From contig CAJJDP010000014.1 of assembly GCA_905182995.1 (NCBI GenBank), forward strand, positions 646,711-710,710: a stretch of 64,000 nucleotides of DNA, given 5' to 3'. The DNA is from Paramecium octaurelia (Eukaryota; Ciliophora; Oligohymenophorea; Peniculida; Parameciidae). Shown here piece by piece: positions 24,051 through 35,999 of the stretch (the stretch's first letter is position 1; every line of letters begins with the position of its first letter). A program made the position numbers and the translations under genes. The notes below the pieces were generated by a model, which did no database searches, was not told the origin of the DNA, and saw only the letters and a list, made by a program, of their open reading frames with translations.

Positions 24051-25401
24051 TCATTTATGGAAAATATTCTTAACTTTTTCAAAGACACCTTCATGAGCAG
24101 ATGATTACCCTTGTGTTTCGCCTTTTTCTAACTATAAAGTTATATAATAACGATACTTTAGCTAATTCTTCAAATAGTTATTTTTATTGTTCAGTCAATT
24201 TGGTAGGAATTTGAATTTTCAGATTCACAACTTAATCACCTCTTTGATTAGAATTAGGTGCCAATTTAGTAATTCCCTTAAATTAAAAAAGTATATTACT
24301 AATCCACTTAATCTAATTTTTTCACCATCCTAACTACCTGGTTTTATACTTATTTGCTATTCACCATTAAGTGTTTTGATCTTAACTTAATCTCCGAGGA
24401 CAGCCTAAGCAACAGAAATATAAGCATTAGTAATTAAATCATATCCATCTCTTTTGTAATATGAATCTGGCTTCACCTATACCTTAATTATCAAATCTCC
24501 AGCCTTGCCTCCATTTTCTCCAACATTTCCTTTGCCAGTCACTCTTAAATTCTATCCATCTGCTATGCCCTTTGGAATATTCACGGCTTCAGATGTAGCT
24601 TACTTCTATATTCCAGCTCCTTTGCAAGTTGTGCCTATTTAATATAAATTAAGATTACAGGGATTTTTGATTGACACTCCAGTTCCTCTACATTTAGTAC
24701 AAGCCATTTATATTGTCATTGCTCCTTATCTGTAGTTAATTGAGCCTCTACCACCACAATTAGTGCATCTTCCTGGTGCTGTTCCTGGCTTGCATTTGGT
24801 TCCATTACAAGTAGAACATACTCCAATCTTCTCAAATTGAATTGTCTATTATGCCCCATTTACACTATCCATAAATGATATTTCCAATTAGATAAAAATA
24901 TCTGCTCCTTTGATTTGTCTTTCTGATTCTCCTCCCATATTAAAGAATGATGCAAAATCACCAAAGATAGATTCATCGAATTAGAAATCTTGTGCTTTGC
25001 CTCCTCTTGCTCCTTATCTAAAAAAGCTACTATATGCTGCAAATGGATCCTAAGCTCCAGCCTAATCCTATTCATCTCCAGTCATTCCAACTTAATCATA
25101 AACCTTCCTTTTATTATCATCTGATAATGTTTCATATGCACTAATTTATATTTTCTATCGATACTTGTTAATCTCTGCAAACTTTTCCTTTGCATCTTTG
25201 GATGGATTTGCATCTGGATGGTATTTCTTTGCCAATCCATAATAGGCTTTTTTTATGTCATTTTAGGAAGCATTTCTTGGTACTCCCAATAGTTCTAGTT
25301 TTAAATTAATATAGATTACCATAAAGATCCTTCTTAGATGAAAAACTAAGAAAGGGTACATTTGTGAATCTTTTTAGAACGTTCCTAGTTAAAAATTGCA
25401 T
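24051..25401 (-). CDS. mitochondrial-type DnaJ (Hsp40) co-chaperone
   Basis: About 409 aa after five introns (25295-25319, 25141-25164, 24635-24658, 24277-24299, 24132-24156). The N-terminus [18 protein letters not shown] is basic, hydroxylated and lacks acids, like a mitochondrial presequence. The J domain follows, with the HPD triplet in [10 protein letters not shown], then a Gly/Phe-type linker and a cysteine-rich zinc region with four CXXC repeats (CSTC, CTNC, CTKC, CTTC). The C-terminal substrate-binding domain follows and ends with KVKNIFHK. It is a type I DnaJ that stimulates Hsp70 ATPase and helps folding and import in the mitochondrial matrix (Mdj1/Tid1-like). The fourth CXXC exists only if the 24-nt intron at 24635-24658 is spliced out. 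Confidence 0.93.
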
Positions 25402-25677
25402 TGTCAACCGGAAATAAATTAAGTTATTTTATAAATTTATTAAATGATTTATATTTGTGAATCATAAACATTTAACAATTTTGCATCAATCTAGAAAATT
25501 CAGTCTTTTTTAAATCAAATTTATTAATTAATATTAGAAATAATGAAGAGTCTTTTCTTTTCTTATTTTATTTTAAATATAGATAATATTGGATATGACT
25601 TTGATTAAATATAATCATAATTCATTAATAATATCTTTATGTTAATTTATAATAATAGATGATTGCACTAATTAAAA

Positions 25678-28415
25678 TCAACACATTTTTCTTTGAACAT
25701 GCATATTATTTCTATTTTTTAATACATTTTCCAATTATGCACTCTTTCTCAATTTTTCTTAATCTTTCTCTTTGTTTTTGTGTTACATAAACATTTACAT
25801 AATTGTCATTTTAGTATTTTAATATTTTGGTTAGTCTGGAGATCTAAAAGGATTAATATTCTAACAATTGCTGAGATTTGAATTTTTTGGAGATTCAGAG
25901 GACATAGTCTTTTCAATTCTTTAACTTTCACTGTTCTTTAACTTTGGTCTATCAGTTAAATTATTGTTTATGAAACTATTATCATTATCCTCAAATAGAT
26001 TGAACAATTTTTGAATCAATGATTTAAAGTCCTTCCCTTCTCTTTCATCTGTTCTTCCTACAAACTATCCTATCAATTAATGAATAACATTCAAAAATTG
26101 ATATAATTTATTATTATTCATCAAATTTTGAGATTATGACATATTATCATAAATGGATTTTTATAAATTATTTTAACTATTGAAAGCATCAAATAGATTT
26201 TAAGTTAATTTCTTTTATTCATCTAATTATGCTTATAAAGTAGAAATTTAATATTCATAAAGATCTTTATTAAAAGTAGATGTGTTATGTTCATCTTAAT
26301 TTTTAATTCTTCTGCTTGGTTGTAAAGATGAATATTAAGAAACATTTTCTGTTTCTGCTAAACTTTATTTTAATTTAGTAATAGTCTCTGATTTATCTGA
26401 AATCTCATCCTTCAATCTTTCAATTTCCCTTCTTAAATTAGCTATTTCTTATTGATTTAGGTTATCTTATTGTTTTTATAGAGCTTTAACTTTATCTAAT
26501 TCATTTTGATATTGTTTTTATTTCAATTCTGAATTCTAAATGAGAACATCCTTCTCATTCAATTGATCATTGTATGACTTTTCAATTTATTTCAATTTAT
26601 TCATATATTCACTTACCTTATTATCTACAGTTGTTTAAGATTATAAAATTTGTTATTATTATCTCAAATTCTTATTTTTTTCAGATTCTAACTCAATTCT
26701 TAATTGATTCTTATCCTTTTCCATTTAAGTAATCTTTTCATATAAATCATCTTCCTATTTCTTGTATCTCTATTTCTACTCTTTAAAATCCTCTTATATC
26801 TAATTTCCATTGTCACATTATTATCTTAAATATAAATGTGGTATTACTTCAATTACAATGATAATTTTTTGAATTCATATTAAATCTTATTCATTACATT
26901 TTATTGTATCTATTGAATATAATCAATTTATAAATTTTGATTGGCCCCACTATTCCAAATCATAGTTTATTTCTAATTCAAATCAACTACCAATTCCCAA
27001 ATGTTCTCTTATTACTATTGTTCATTTAATTTATTTAAAAATTGTATCTTAATTTCTTCCAATTATTCTTCATGTTTCTTATTCAGTCTTTATTATGCAT
27101 CAACATATAATTCTTAAATCTATTACTTAATCATTTTCTTAGCTGTACTGAATTCCTCACTTTCTTTATCTAAACAATTGTTCTCCAAATAATATTTAAC
27201 TTTTCTCACAAACTACAAATAAATTAAATTATAATACAATATGATGTGATTTTTCCAATTATTCCTATGAGATTCCATTTTATTGTAATAATTCATCTAT
27301 GCTGTCTTTATAAATTTTCAAACCCCCTATAAGAGTTCTATTCAATTCCTATTTGCATATCATTTACCATTGTGTCTCAATAACTGGCATATTACCTTCA
27401 TTGATTGTATTCACAAAATGTCTAAAATACTGATTTTAAGAATTACTTGCACATTTCAACAAAACTAAAGGGAGTAGTTGGTTTTCCTTTGTATTATTTT
27501 AATGAAATCTTATAAGAGAACTTCTTTCTTAATGCAGTAAGTTGTTCTTAAAATTCAGTTCTTAATTCTGTAAATTTCAACGAAGATAAATGCTGTAAAT
27601 CTTTTTCATCTTAAGTGGGTCTCACTAGTGTCATACAATCTCGTTCTTAAAAAAACTATGTAATGTGTCTTCTTATTTTATTCTTATTTTCTATTGTTTC
27701 ACTAAACCCTTTTAATGGTTTCAATGCATTTTCTAGATAATCCTTAGGTGTAATTTTGTTTCCAAATTCATCCTCTAATCTTAATGTAAAATCCCTGAGG
27801 ATCCATAAAAATGAAGGAAATGTCTCAAAGAGATCCTTCTAAGTTGATTCATCTGTTTTTTGTAACATTTTGGTTAGATTAACCTATTGATTATTTATTA
27901 AGGTATACTATTAATCCCAAATTTTGTAATGCCATATCATCGATAGTACCAACACTATTATAAATGAAATACGAGCTCATCAACATTGCCAATAGAAATA
28001 TTTTAACATCATGATTTTACTCCTCCTCCAATGAACCTATTCCTTCAGTATCTATCAAAATTGCAGGAATAGGTTCTTTTGATCTTCCAGATTCGAAATA
28101 GATAATGTCACTCCACATCCATAATCCCTATTGATATTTTATATCCTGTTAATACTTTTGTGCAGGCATTGACTGTACTTCCCACATTGAATCCTTGATT
28201 CTATTGTAACAGCACTTAGTTAATTAGATAACTCTTCCCTGTTCTATATTTGCCCACTACTACTACAACTGCAAAATTCTTGCATTTATCTGAGAATGAT
28301 TAGATAATTTCAATTGCTTCTTATTCCAACTTAAGTTCTGATGATATTATTGGATATTATTACGCTTATTTTCATCTACTGATATTAATTGTACTGCTCT
28401 TGGTCCTTTATTCAT
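25678..28415 (-). CDS. guanylate-binding protein (GB1/RHD3-type GTPase) with long coiled-coil tail
   Basis: 861 aa after six introns (28338-28363, 28128-28155, 27884-27908, 27422-27446, 27213-27237, 26825-26847). The large GTPase domain has a P-loop VGKYRTGKS (about 50), the GBP-type GLWMW, switch II-like DTEGIGSLEE, and NSVGTIDDMALQNL. The helical domain begins around HFVNTINEGNMPVIETQW, a typical GBP text. From about 430 to 700 the chain is a long Gln/Glu/Lys coiled coil, and the tail is polar. Animal GBPs assemble on membranes and pathogen vacuoles, but in ciliates the role is unknown. No C-terminal prenylation box is seen: the chain ends QRKMC, whose cysteine is not a CaaX. Confidence 0.92.
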
Positions 28416-28823
28416 AAAATTTAAAATTCAAATATTTATTTGTATTGTTAATATTTAAAATACTAATACAATTGCCAATTTTAGGTCTTTTTTTAAATTA
28501 TATATATAATTTAGTGGATGACTTTAATGAATTTGGAGATTATCAACACAAAATAGTCCACTCTGTTATCCTTCATATTAGATAGATGATTATTTATTAT
28601 ATTATTGTCTGCTGTTTTAAATATGGAGTTATTTGAATACTCAAATAAGGAGATCACAAAGTTGATCCAATCTATTAAATTGAATTAATATTAATTTATA
28701 ATGTATCTTAAATATCATATATTATATATTTAAAAGTATTGTTTTTTAATGAATTTAGTTAGATTTGAACATTCATTATATGATATTATAATTAATCACG
28801 TGATAAACAAAATTTTAATTAAT
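28416..28823. promoter_or_regulatory. divergent intergenic region with a TCACGTGA palindrome
   Basis: 408 bases between the divergent starts of the GBP gene and the PUF gene. It is AT-rich with several ATAT runs. One GC-containing 8-bp palindrome, TCACGTGA, lies at about 28796-28803, some 20 bases upstream of the PUF start. It is an E-box-like sequence that could bind a transcription factor, but a chance occurrence cannot be excluded. Confidence 0.3.
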
Positions 28824-30411
28824 ATGGCTTCTTAAAGTGAAGAGAAAGACTTGATAGGATCCATATTAAGTGGTAATGATGAATTCGTTATTGTAGATTA
28901 AGATGACAAACAAGAAATCGTTCTCAAAAAGGCAAGAAAGAACTTATCCTTGAAATCAAAAGAATTCGATCCTCAAATACATCCAAAACATTAAGAATTT
29001 CAGACTTCAAATGCAAGCATATTATCCACAGGATATTAATCGCAGTAGAAATAACGAATATTTTTCTAGACTTAAACATCAATAGAAATGTATATATATA
29101 TTTATAATCAAATATTTAGTTAGTCTTAACTTTCTAGTGCTTTGCAATAAACTGCTGATTAGGATAATAATACTTCTTCAGTTGACCATTTCTAATGTAT
29201 AAATCAAAATAAAGTGTTTGTAGCCTTTGATTCCTTTTGTTAGTTACAAAGAAAACAATCGACTAAGAAGCACCATACTATGCAACCAATAGAATATTAA
29301 AACTCTTCTTTGGTATTCACGAGTGATTAGTGCATAGAGAGTAAATTATCCTTGAGCCAAACAGACCTTGTAAATTGTTAATATTTAAAAATAAAGGAAT
29401 AAATCTGTGGGAATTAATTAATCAATAGGAAGCTTTAGAATATTTTGGATAGCAATGATATCAATGCAAAAAGAGTGATTTTCAATCAAGTTGAAAAGAT
29501 ATGTTTGAAGGCTTCAAAAGATATGTTTGGAAATTACACAGTTTAAAAGATTTTTGAGGTTGGAAGTCAAGATTAGAAACAACGAATGTATAATTTGTTG
29601 ATTAATCACATCTTTGATTTATCAAAAAATTAATATGCATGTAGAGTAGTCCAGAAGATGATGGAATTTATAAAGTATTTTAATTACTATTTATAAGAGA
29701 CCATACCTAGTTAGTAGAGATATTTTTATAAATCATGTATCCCCAGATAAATCAATTATTAAATGATTCCAATGGCAATTATGTCATTCTTTCTTGCTTT
29801 GAGTTGTTTAACAAGAATTAGCTATTTTTTATGATTCCATACATAGAAGATTCGGTAACTTTTTATGTCATAATTTAGTTGTAATTTATGTCAAAACAAA
29901 CTTATGGATGCAGAGTCATTTAGAAAGTTTTAGAGTTATATCAAATAGAATAAACCTAAAGAATTCTAGATATCTTGATGACTCTTGCGTCTCAATTATG
30001 TTATTAGGAATTTGGAAATTATATCATTTAGTATCTATTAAAGAGTGGACCTCCAAAAGAGAAATAAATCATTTGTTCGATAATTAAGGAGAATTTTGAA
30101 CAATTAAGTATAAATAAATTTGGAAGCAACACTGTGGAAAAATACATCGATATTATGGGGCCGAATTAAATTATAACAATTTTATGTTCAATTTCAAATG
30201 ATTAGTAATTCTGTTATTGTATGTTAGATTTGTATTTTACAATTTGTCTATCAATCCTTTTGGCAATTATGTTATGAAAAAAGTATTGATCAGTGGAGAT
30301 CCATCGGTATAATATTTCAAAAACTTATTGAAATAATATCCAGACCTAGTTCAAAGAATTAAAAACTCTGATTTCGGATAAAGAGTTGGATTAATTATGG
30401 ATGCATTATGA
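28824..30411 (+). CDS. Pumilio/PUF family RNA-binding protein
   Basis: Up to 505 aa with introns at 29675-29697, 29855-29878 and 30205-30227. Two additional in-frame intron candidates (about 29094-29123 and 29370-29396) would shorten it to about 486. The C-terminal ~330 residues carry the repeated PUF text: DMFGNYTVQKIFEVG, NQYACRVVQKMME, DSNGNYVI, TYGCRVIQKVLE, EFGNYIIQYLLK, KFGSNTVEKYI and NPFGNYVMKKVL. These are the three-helix repeats whose second helix contacts one RNA base each. The ~200-residue N-terminus is low-complexity Ser/Gln-rich. PUF proteins bind 3' UTRs and repress translation or destabilise mRNA in the cytoplasm. The third intron is needed to restore the last repeat. Confidence 0.93.
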
Positions 30412-30516
30412 GTGGTCATCAACTTGTAATAGTATCTTGCTTATGAGTATTATTCTATCCAATTTAAAAATCATATTTATCTTTATTATTCATATATAGA
30501 TAAATAAAAATACTAT

Positions 30517-31732
30517 TCATTATTACTTTTTCTTAAGCTTTTTTAAAAGAGAATTAACAAAAATGACTATTTTTCTTGTTTGTCTAAAATTCAATCTGGC
30601 ATCACAAGCAGTAGTATACTTTTTGGGGTCTATATCCTCATCATTTTCAACGCATTCACTTACATCATACGGAGTGCATTCCAAATGTAATCCTGCTGGT
30701 TTTTCATTACTTTATTCAAGTATATTAAAAAACTATTGAATTTCAAACATGATGTCTTCAATTCTTCTGATTTTATAGCCATTCTTTTCTAAACTATTAC
30801 CATGCATCGGGTCTAGGAAGAAGGAGACATTTAATTTTTCTTCTTGTTTCCAATTAATAATATCTTTTAATTTATCTAATTTATTCTTTCCTAATCTTAT
30901 AATGGCAAAGACTCTTCCATCTTCATTCTTTGGATTCAACAATTTAATTAGATTAACAAACTCATTTTTATTTATACTTGATCCGATCTACTGTTAATAA
31001 ATAGAATACCTTGATCCCTATAGGATTGTAAATTCCCTTTGCAAAATTAGAATGTGCATGCTCACACAATCTAGTTCTATCACCAATCCAAGGGAAATGA
31101 GTATTTGATAGATAATAATGGTTTTCCTCATGTTATCTTGCAAATGCAGACTCATATCCTATATGCAAACATTCATGCGAAACCCATAATTATTTACCCT
31201 CATATTTACGAAGTGTATCTATCCCCTTTTTTGAGTAATGTGCACCCAAAAGTAATCTCAAAGGATCAGGATCTCTTTCATCTCTACTTAATGAATTTAT
31301 TAAATCTCCTCTATAATTTAATGTTCCATCCTTTTCATGTAATTAGGTCCTGGGTTTCGCAAATTATCCACAAGTTCTTCCAATTACTATCGCATTCAGA
31401 ATTTAACCCATACTCTACATATACATATATGTTTTACATCATAAAAACTAAATTTCTCCTTCCAATGTTCTTCTGTGCATTCATTATATACTTCTGCGCA
31501 ATCTCCTAATTGCAAGACAAATTTATCTCCTTTGCTTACCTTTATCATTTCATTCTTGAATTTATTTATCTCTTCAAAATTTAAGATTCCTGGAAGTTTT
31601 CTTAATTTTTATAGAGTCTCCTAACTATTATATTAGATCTGATTACTAGAAATGCTGATCCTAATATAATGGCTATTATAATGCTGGATATTTCTTCCAA
31701 CTATCCAGATTCCATTCTTTCTCTTAATTCAT
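30517..31732 (-). CDS. class II DAHP synthase (shikimate pathway entry enzyme)
   Basis: 382 aa with introns at 31625-31646, 31415-31437 and 30988-31009. It follows the plant/bacterial type II enzyme closely: SWKKYPALQQPLYQD at the N-terminus, LQLGDCAE, GRTCGQFAKPRT, LLGAHYSKKG, WVSHECLHIGYESA, WIGDRTRLCEHAHSNFAKG, NPIGIKIGSS, FLDPMHGN and HLECTPYDVSEC. Together these supply the metal and substrate residues. It would condense phosphoenolpyruvate and erythrose-4-phosphate to DAHP, the first step toward chorismate. It is shorter than most type II enzymes (~440-480 aa), mainly at the N-terminus. No plastid-type presequence is visible. The start codon lies 26 bp from that of the divergent neighbour. 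Confidence 0.92.
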
Positions 31733-31758
31733 TAATTAATTTTTAATTTTGGTTCACC
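31733..31758. promoter_or_regulatory. 26-bp divergent intergenic spacer
   Basis: 26 bases separate the start codons of the DAHP synthase (minus) and the small repeat protein (plus). Transcription start sites and core promoters must lie in this spacer or inside the coding starts. Confidence 0.5.
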
Positions 31759-32142
31759 ATGAGCACTATTTAACCGAAATATGCAACATATCAAATAGAT
31801 GGCACTGGTATTCGTCCTTTCATTTCTAAATTAGGCAGAGATATGTATATCTCATTTAATAATGGCGGAACTCTTAAAACTATTCCAACCTACAGCCAGT
31901 AAAAATATCATAGTGTAACTCCTCAAAGAAGAAACAGCAGAAGCATTAGTCACAATACAAAAATGATTCATTATCATAATAATGGAACTGGAAGAGATCT
32001 TTACATTTCGTAAAATTATATTATAACTTTTAGTTAAGATTCTGATCTCTCTAATACTTCCTTCTTAAGAGGTTTGCGTAATTATGAAAGAACCTATCAA
32101 ACACCCAAAAAATTTAGAATTAGAATTAATAAATATATATGA
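31759..32142 (+). CDS. small protein with two GRDxYIS repeats
   Basis: 127 aa as one open frame; an in-frame 24-nt GT...AG stretch near 32010-32033 is a possible intron (119 aa). It contains two copies of one motif: GRDMYISFNNGG (about 28-39) and NNGTGRDLYISQ (about 77-88). Each sits after a Tyr/His-containing segment, and Arg/Ser-rich linkers (TPQRRNSRSIS) lie between. The C-terminus is basic (TPKKFRIRINKYI). I have an impression that G-R-D-x-Y-I texts occur in cilium-associated proteins but cannot confirm it here. No membrane segment. It is a divergent partner of the DAHP synthase, with no evident functional link. Confidence 0.65.
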
Positions 32143-32903
32143 TCGTTTTCTAATTAAAATGCATACTTTTTTAATTCTTATCGTTAAATTATTAAATAAA
32201 ATTTATTAACAAAATAATGCTCTTCTATCCATATCTACTGATTTAGAAGAAATTTTATTTGTAAAATATGGTGTTATTGGTGTTAAATAAATAATTATAA
32301 TTTAATAAATAATCATTCTTTAATCATGAACATTGCACTCACTAAAATCATTATAAAATGAAGTAACATTTATAAGAATTTCATTTATTTTTTGATTCTT
32401 TTTAAGAAAATTAAGAATAAAATGAAAAAATAATAAAATATATGCTTTAGATATTAATAGGATTATTATGAAAATCAGAATGTGATTATGGGTGGAATTA
32501 AAATTACTTATAATAAAACTATGTTATTATGATAGATGGATATTTAAAGATGAGTAAATTAAGAAATTTATCAAATAAAGTGTGAAATATTATATGATAA
32601 AAATTGATATAATACATAATTAATTGAAATAAATGAAGAAAAGGGAGAGTTATGAAATAGAGGGTAGAATAAAAGTAAATCAGATATAATTTATCTTCAA
32701 ACAATAATTGAGATCAACAATAACATTGAGCAATTTTAGCTTGTTAACAAATCTATATTTAAATGTGCTACAACAATCAAATTATTCATATAAGTGAATC
32801 CTACGTATTTAGATATTTAGAAAGACTTTTGAATAATAAAGAAATATTTTATAAATAATTAGTTATAAAATTCAGAAATTTTTTAATCGTTAAATTATTC
32901 AAA
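32143..32903. other. AT-rich interval, no supported gene
   Basis: About 760 bases. A minus-strand frame at 32519-32704 would encode a very hydrophobic Phe/Tyr/Ile-rich peptide, which is what AT-rich noncoding DNA tends to give. Nothing else was convincing on either strand. Confidence 0.4.
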
Positions 32904-33594
32904 ATGGACTCTCTTTTTGCTCTATTTGATTAGTTCATAAGAATCAATTTGATATATTATCCATAAAATTAATAAGCATACATCTCAGAAAGTTGGGAAT
33001 AATTTTTAAGTTTATTATAAACTTAACCTCTTGATTATGGGAAAATTTATACCTTAATAAATAGAATGACTTATGAAAATTTAACACCAACAAAAAATGA
33101 AAGATAAAGTTCTAGTTTAAGATAAGTAGCCAGAAATATCACTGCTGCTTCTTCGCCTAGAATAGTTTCATCATCTGTGTCAAAGAACAGTATTGAAATT
33201 GATAATTTAAATTTAAGGCACCAACATTTTGCAAAAGATTTCACAAATAGACAATATAGCCAGTCCTAAAATTACAGTCTCCCATCTTACTAGTTAACAA
33301 TCATTGATTAATAAAACATCATAGTAATAAAGTGGCAAATAACAAGTACTTTTTATGTTAATATAGTAATTGGCAGAAGAATTTAATAAGCATTTATTAT
33401 TGAGTAAAATAAAGGAATTATAATTTAATTATTCAGTTTCTACAGATAAGCTCTACGCAATTGCCAAAATCCTTTAATAAAAGGAAGGTAATTCTGCAAC
33501 AACAAAATCACCCATTAAATATCCATTAACACAGCACTTAAACAAATCAAGGGGAAATAATCATAGTGCAGAGCATTATAAAATTGCTGCTTGA
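32904..33594 (+). CDS. hypothetical protein
   Basis: The frame starts MDSLFALFDQFIRINLIYYP and the distal part ends HSAEHYKIAA at TGA 33592-33594. The two parts are in different frames and the total length requires an intron of 3n+1 bases somewhere in 33250-33350. One candidate is 31 nt beginning GTCC at about 33266, but it is not decisive. The N-terminal ~60 residues are hydrophobic-helical and soluble-looking. The middle is Ser-rich (TAASSPRIVSSSVSKNS), and the end is polar with LAEEFNKHLLLSKIKELQ. No family recognised. Confidence 0.5.
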
Positions 33595-34270
33595 TTTCTG
33601 ATAGTTTCTTTTTTAATAAATTTATAATAATAGTTTCAACCATTTAAATCTTTTTTTAATTAAAAAAATAAAAATTTGAAAAAGTATACACATAATTTCT
33701 TCCATGATTTTAAAGTTGATTACAAAATCATGAATATACTAATAATTACTAATGAAATTAATATTATTTCATAATTGTTTCTATTTAATATTAATTTGAT
33801 ATTTATATAATTGAATTTTTTCATTAAAATTCTATCTGGTTACATTGTTAAGGATATTAAATTTATCGACGTAGTTGAAGAAGAATATACAATAGTAGTT
33901 ACTATTCTTGCTTGGAAATTACTAAAATAGAATATACACATTTTGCATTTTCTATATGGGAATTAGTTAAATGAGATTAGTTTTAGAGTTTTATAATTCT
34001 ACTAGAATCACTAAAATAAACACACTCAAATTTAGAGAATAAATCATTGTATATTGTTAGAATTAATAAATATACTGTAAATCTGTTACTTTATAACCAT
34101 ATTATATTGTTTTCTATTGGAATTTGATTGCCAATCGCAATAATCTCCAAATTGAAATAATTTAAATAGAATTTTATGACACTATTTTGAATAGAATAAA
34201 TTCCTTTTTTTAATTGAATAATAATGTAAATAAAACTTTAATCAATCTAATCCTTAATTAAAATTAAAAT
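33595..34270. other. AT-rich interval, no supported gene
   Basis: About 675 bases between two + strand genes. Stops in all frames and low-complexity AT text. I see no RNA gene or repeat array. Confidence 0.45.
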
Positions 34271-34816
34271 ATGAAATTTAACACGTAAGATGGCCAAGCT
34301 TTTGAAGTATCTATTATTTAAATTAGATTGCTGATGAAACATTAAAATATTTTACTAAGGTTTGTAAAACTAATGTAGAGACACTTAATTTAACTTCCAT
34401 AAACAGTAGAATCATGAAAAAGGTAGTTTAGTATTGTGAAATACATTAAGAGGATGATATTATCCCTGAAATTTAGAAACCTTTGCTATCAAATAATCTG
34501 TAAGTGATATTCTTATTATCAGGTATGAGATCGTGGGTTTTAAAGATGCTGAATATATTACTAATCTTGAATTTGAGGAATTACTTCATATTATTAAAGC
34601 AGCCGAACTTCTTGGTATAAATACATTAGTAGATCTATCATGTGCACAGTTTGCAATAAAAATAAGAGGTAGAATTTCATTAAAATTGTAGGGAAAAGTC
34701 CAGAATAAATAAAATCTTATCTCTCTTCTAAAATGCATAAAACAGATGAAGAATTTTAGAGGTAAAGAGATGGTGAAAATATGGCCAAGATTTAGCAGAT
34801 GTAAAGTTCAGATTGA
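34271..34816 (+). CDS. SKP1-like SCF ubiquitin ligase adaptor
   Basis: 159 aa after introns at 34307-34326 (20 nt), 34500-34522 and 34669-34691. It shows the SKP1 BTB/POZ start (KFNTQDGQAFE), the region INSRIMKKVVQYCEIHQED equivalent to 'ILKKVIQWC..HK.D', a helix ELLHIIKAAELLGINTLVDL matching 'LFELILAANYLDIKGLLD', and the C-terminal RGKSPEQIKSYL matching 'IKGKTPEEIRK.F'. SKP1 links CUL1 to F-box proteins in SCF E3 ligases. The residues between strands are more divergent than in animal SKP1, so this may be one of several paralogues. Gene intact. Confidence 0.92.
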
Positions 34817-35400
34817 GGAATAGACTTATGTTTTTAATTTGAAATAATTTCTATAAACTTAATAAATGGGATTCTGTAATTTCGGTCGATCATCATTCAA
34901 GTTTGTTATCGTTAACTTAAACGCTTTGACCTTTTCTAGTTTCAATATCTAAATCCTTAAAATAAATATAATTTTATTCAAATTATATTCTCATTAATGA
35001 ATTTTATATATATGTAGTATAATTAGGCGGTCATCTTAATGTAATTAAATAAATCTATAATTTAATTTGAGAGTCAGATGCAAGAATAAGATAAGATTGA
35101 GATCCCAAACGATTTGAAATTTACTATTAATTTTTCAATTATCAAAACAAGCTTTATCTTTTTATAATAGAGATCTTAAACCTTTATTTCGACATTCCAT
35201 TTTAATCAAATTGATATTCATTCATTTGATTCTCCCAAAGCTATATTTATCTAAAAGTTGTGCGAAGAAAAGAATTTGAACAACAAAAAAGATTGCTGAA
35301 TTTAATACCAAAACTAACAAAATGATTAGAGTATTATAATCAAGAAATGGATTTAATAATGATTTTTTATTATTTACAAAGATATAAATATAGTACTTTA
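34817..35400. other. interval with a weak + strand frame (35039-35299)
   Basis: About 580 bases between SKP1 and the 3' end of the CCCH gene. A TGA-free + frame at 35039-35299 (86 aa, beginning MQLNKSIIQFES) has mixed, protein-like composition, but a run of that length is not rare here. Sequence just after it opens in another frame (IAEFNTKTNKMIRVL), hinting at an unresolved small spliced gene. A minus frame at 35222-35404 with a hydrophobic helix overlaps it. I cannot choose among them. Confidence 0.3.
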
Positions 35401-35999
35401 TCATTTAGAAGTGTTCACATCTTTAATTAATTTTGGTAATCCTTTACTTCTTTTTTATAATTTACTAACATTATTATAAATACATACCTTTTAGAAGCGA
35501 ACAAGAGATTTATATTGGCCAGCAATATTTAGTAAGGGACAGTTGGTAATTTATTTGTCTTCTTCTCAGGATGTTTAAACTGACATCTTTCTCCGTAACA
35601 ACAATAACTTTTAATATTAAATATTATTGATACCCATCTTAAGTGTAATTTTTACAAGTTTTAGTCTTGTAGTTAGAGGGAACATGGACTTTTTATCTCA
35701 CTTCGTCCTTTCCATGAGCAAAGGCACACTAATTTTAATTTTATAGAATACCTATTAACCATAAGGACAATATCCTTCAATGGCCCAATATTTACAAATC
35801 TAAACAGGATTTATTAACAAATTTACTTCAGTTTTGACTTTTACTTTGTAGGAAACCTTTTTGTTATTTTTTTGGGTTGGCATTACTTCATCCAATTATT
35901 CATCTGAATTACTCTCACTAAATCAATAATAAATGGGTTATACCAACTCTTTGTAGAATGATTGCTATCAAATTCATCACATGAAATTTGTTAATTCAT
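35401..35999 (-). CDS. tandem CCCH zinc-finger protein (TIS11/TTP-like)
   Basis: 166 aa after introns at 35918-35943, 35729-35751, 35608-35633 and 35465-35487. It has two fingers with C-X8-C-X5-C-X3-H spacing: CKYWAIEGYC...CAFAH (about 65-85) and CKNYTQDGYC...CQFKH (about 105-125). The second is preceded by YKTKTC, the lead-in typical of tristetraprolin/TIS11 fingers. These fingers bind AU-rich single-stranded RNA, and family members promote mRNA decay. The N-terminus is acidic (Ser/Asp/Glu) and the tail basic. Two of the introns fall inside the fingers, so splicing is needed for either finger to exist. Confidence 0.9.

Noticed and set aside
35039-35299. A confident small gene of 86 aa
   Set aside because: With one stop codon and this base composition, a TGA-free run of 86 codons is not rare, and a competing frame overlaps it.
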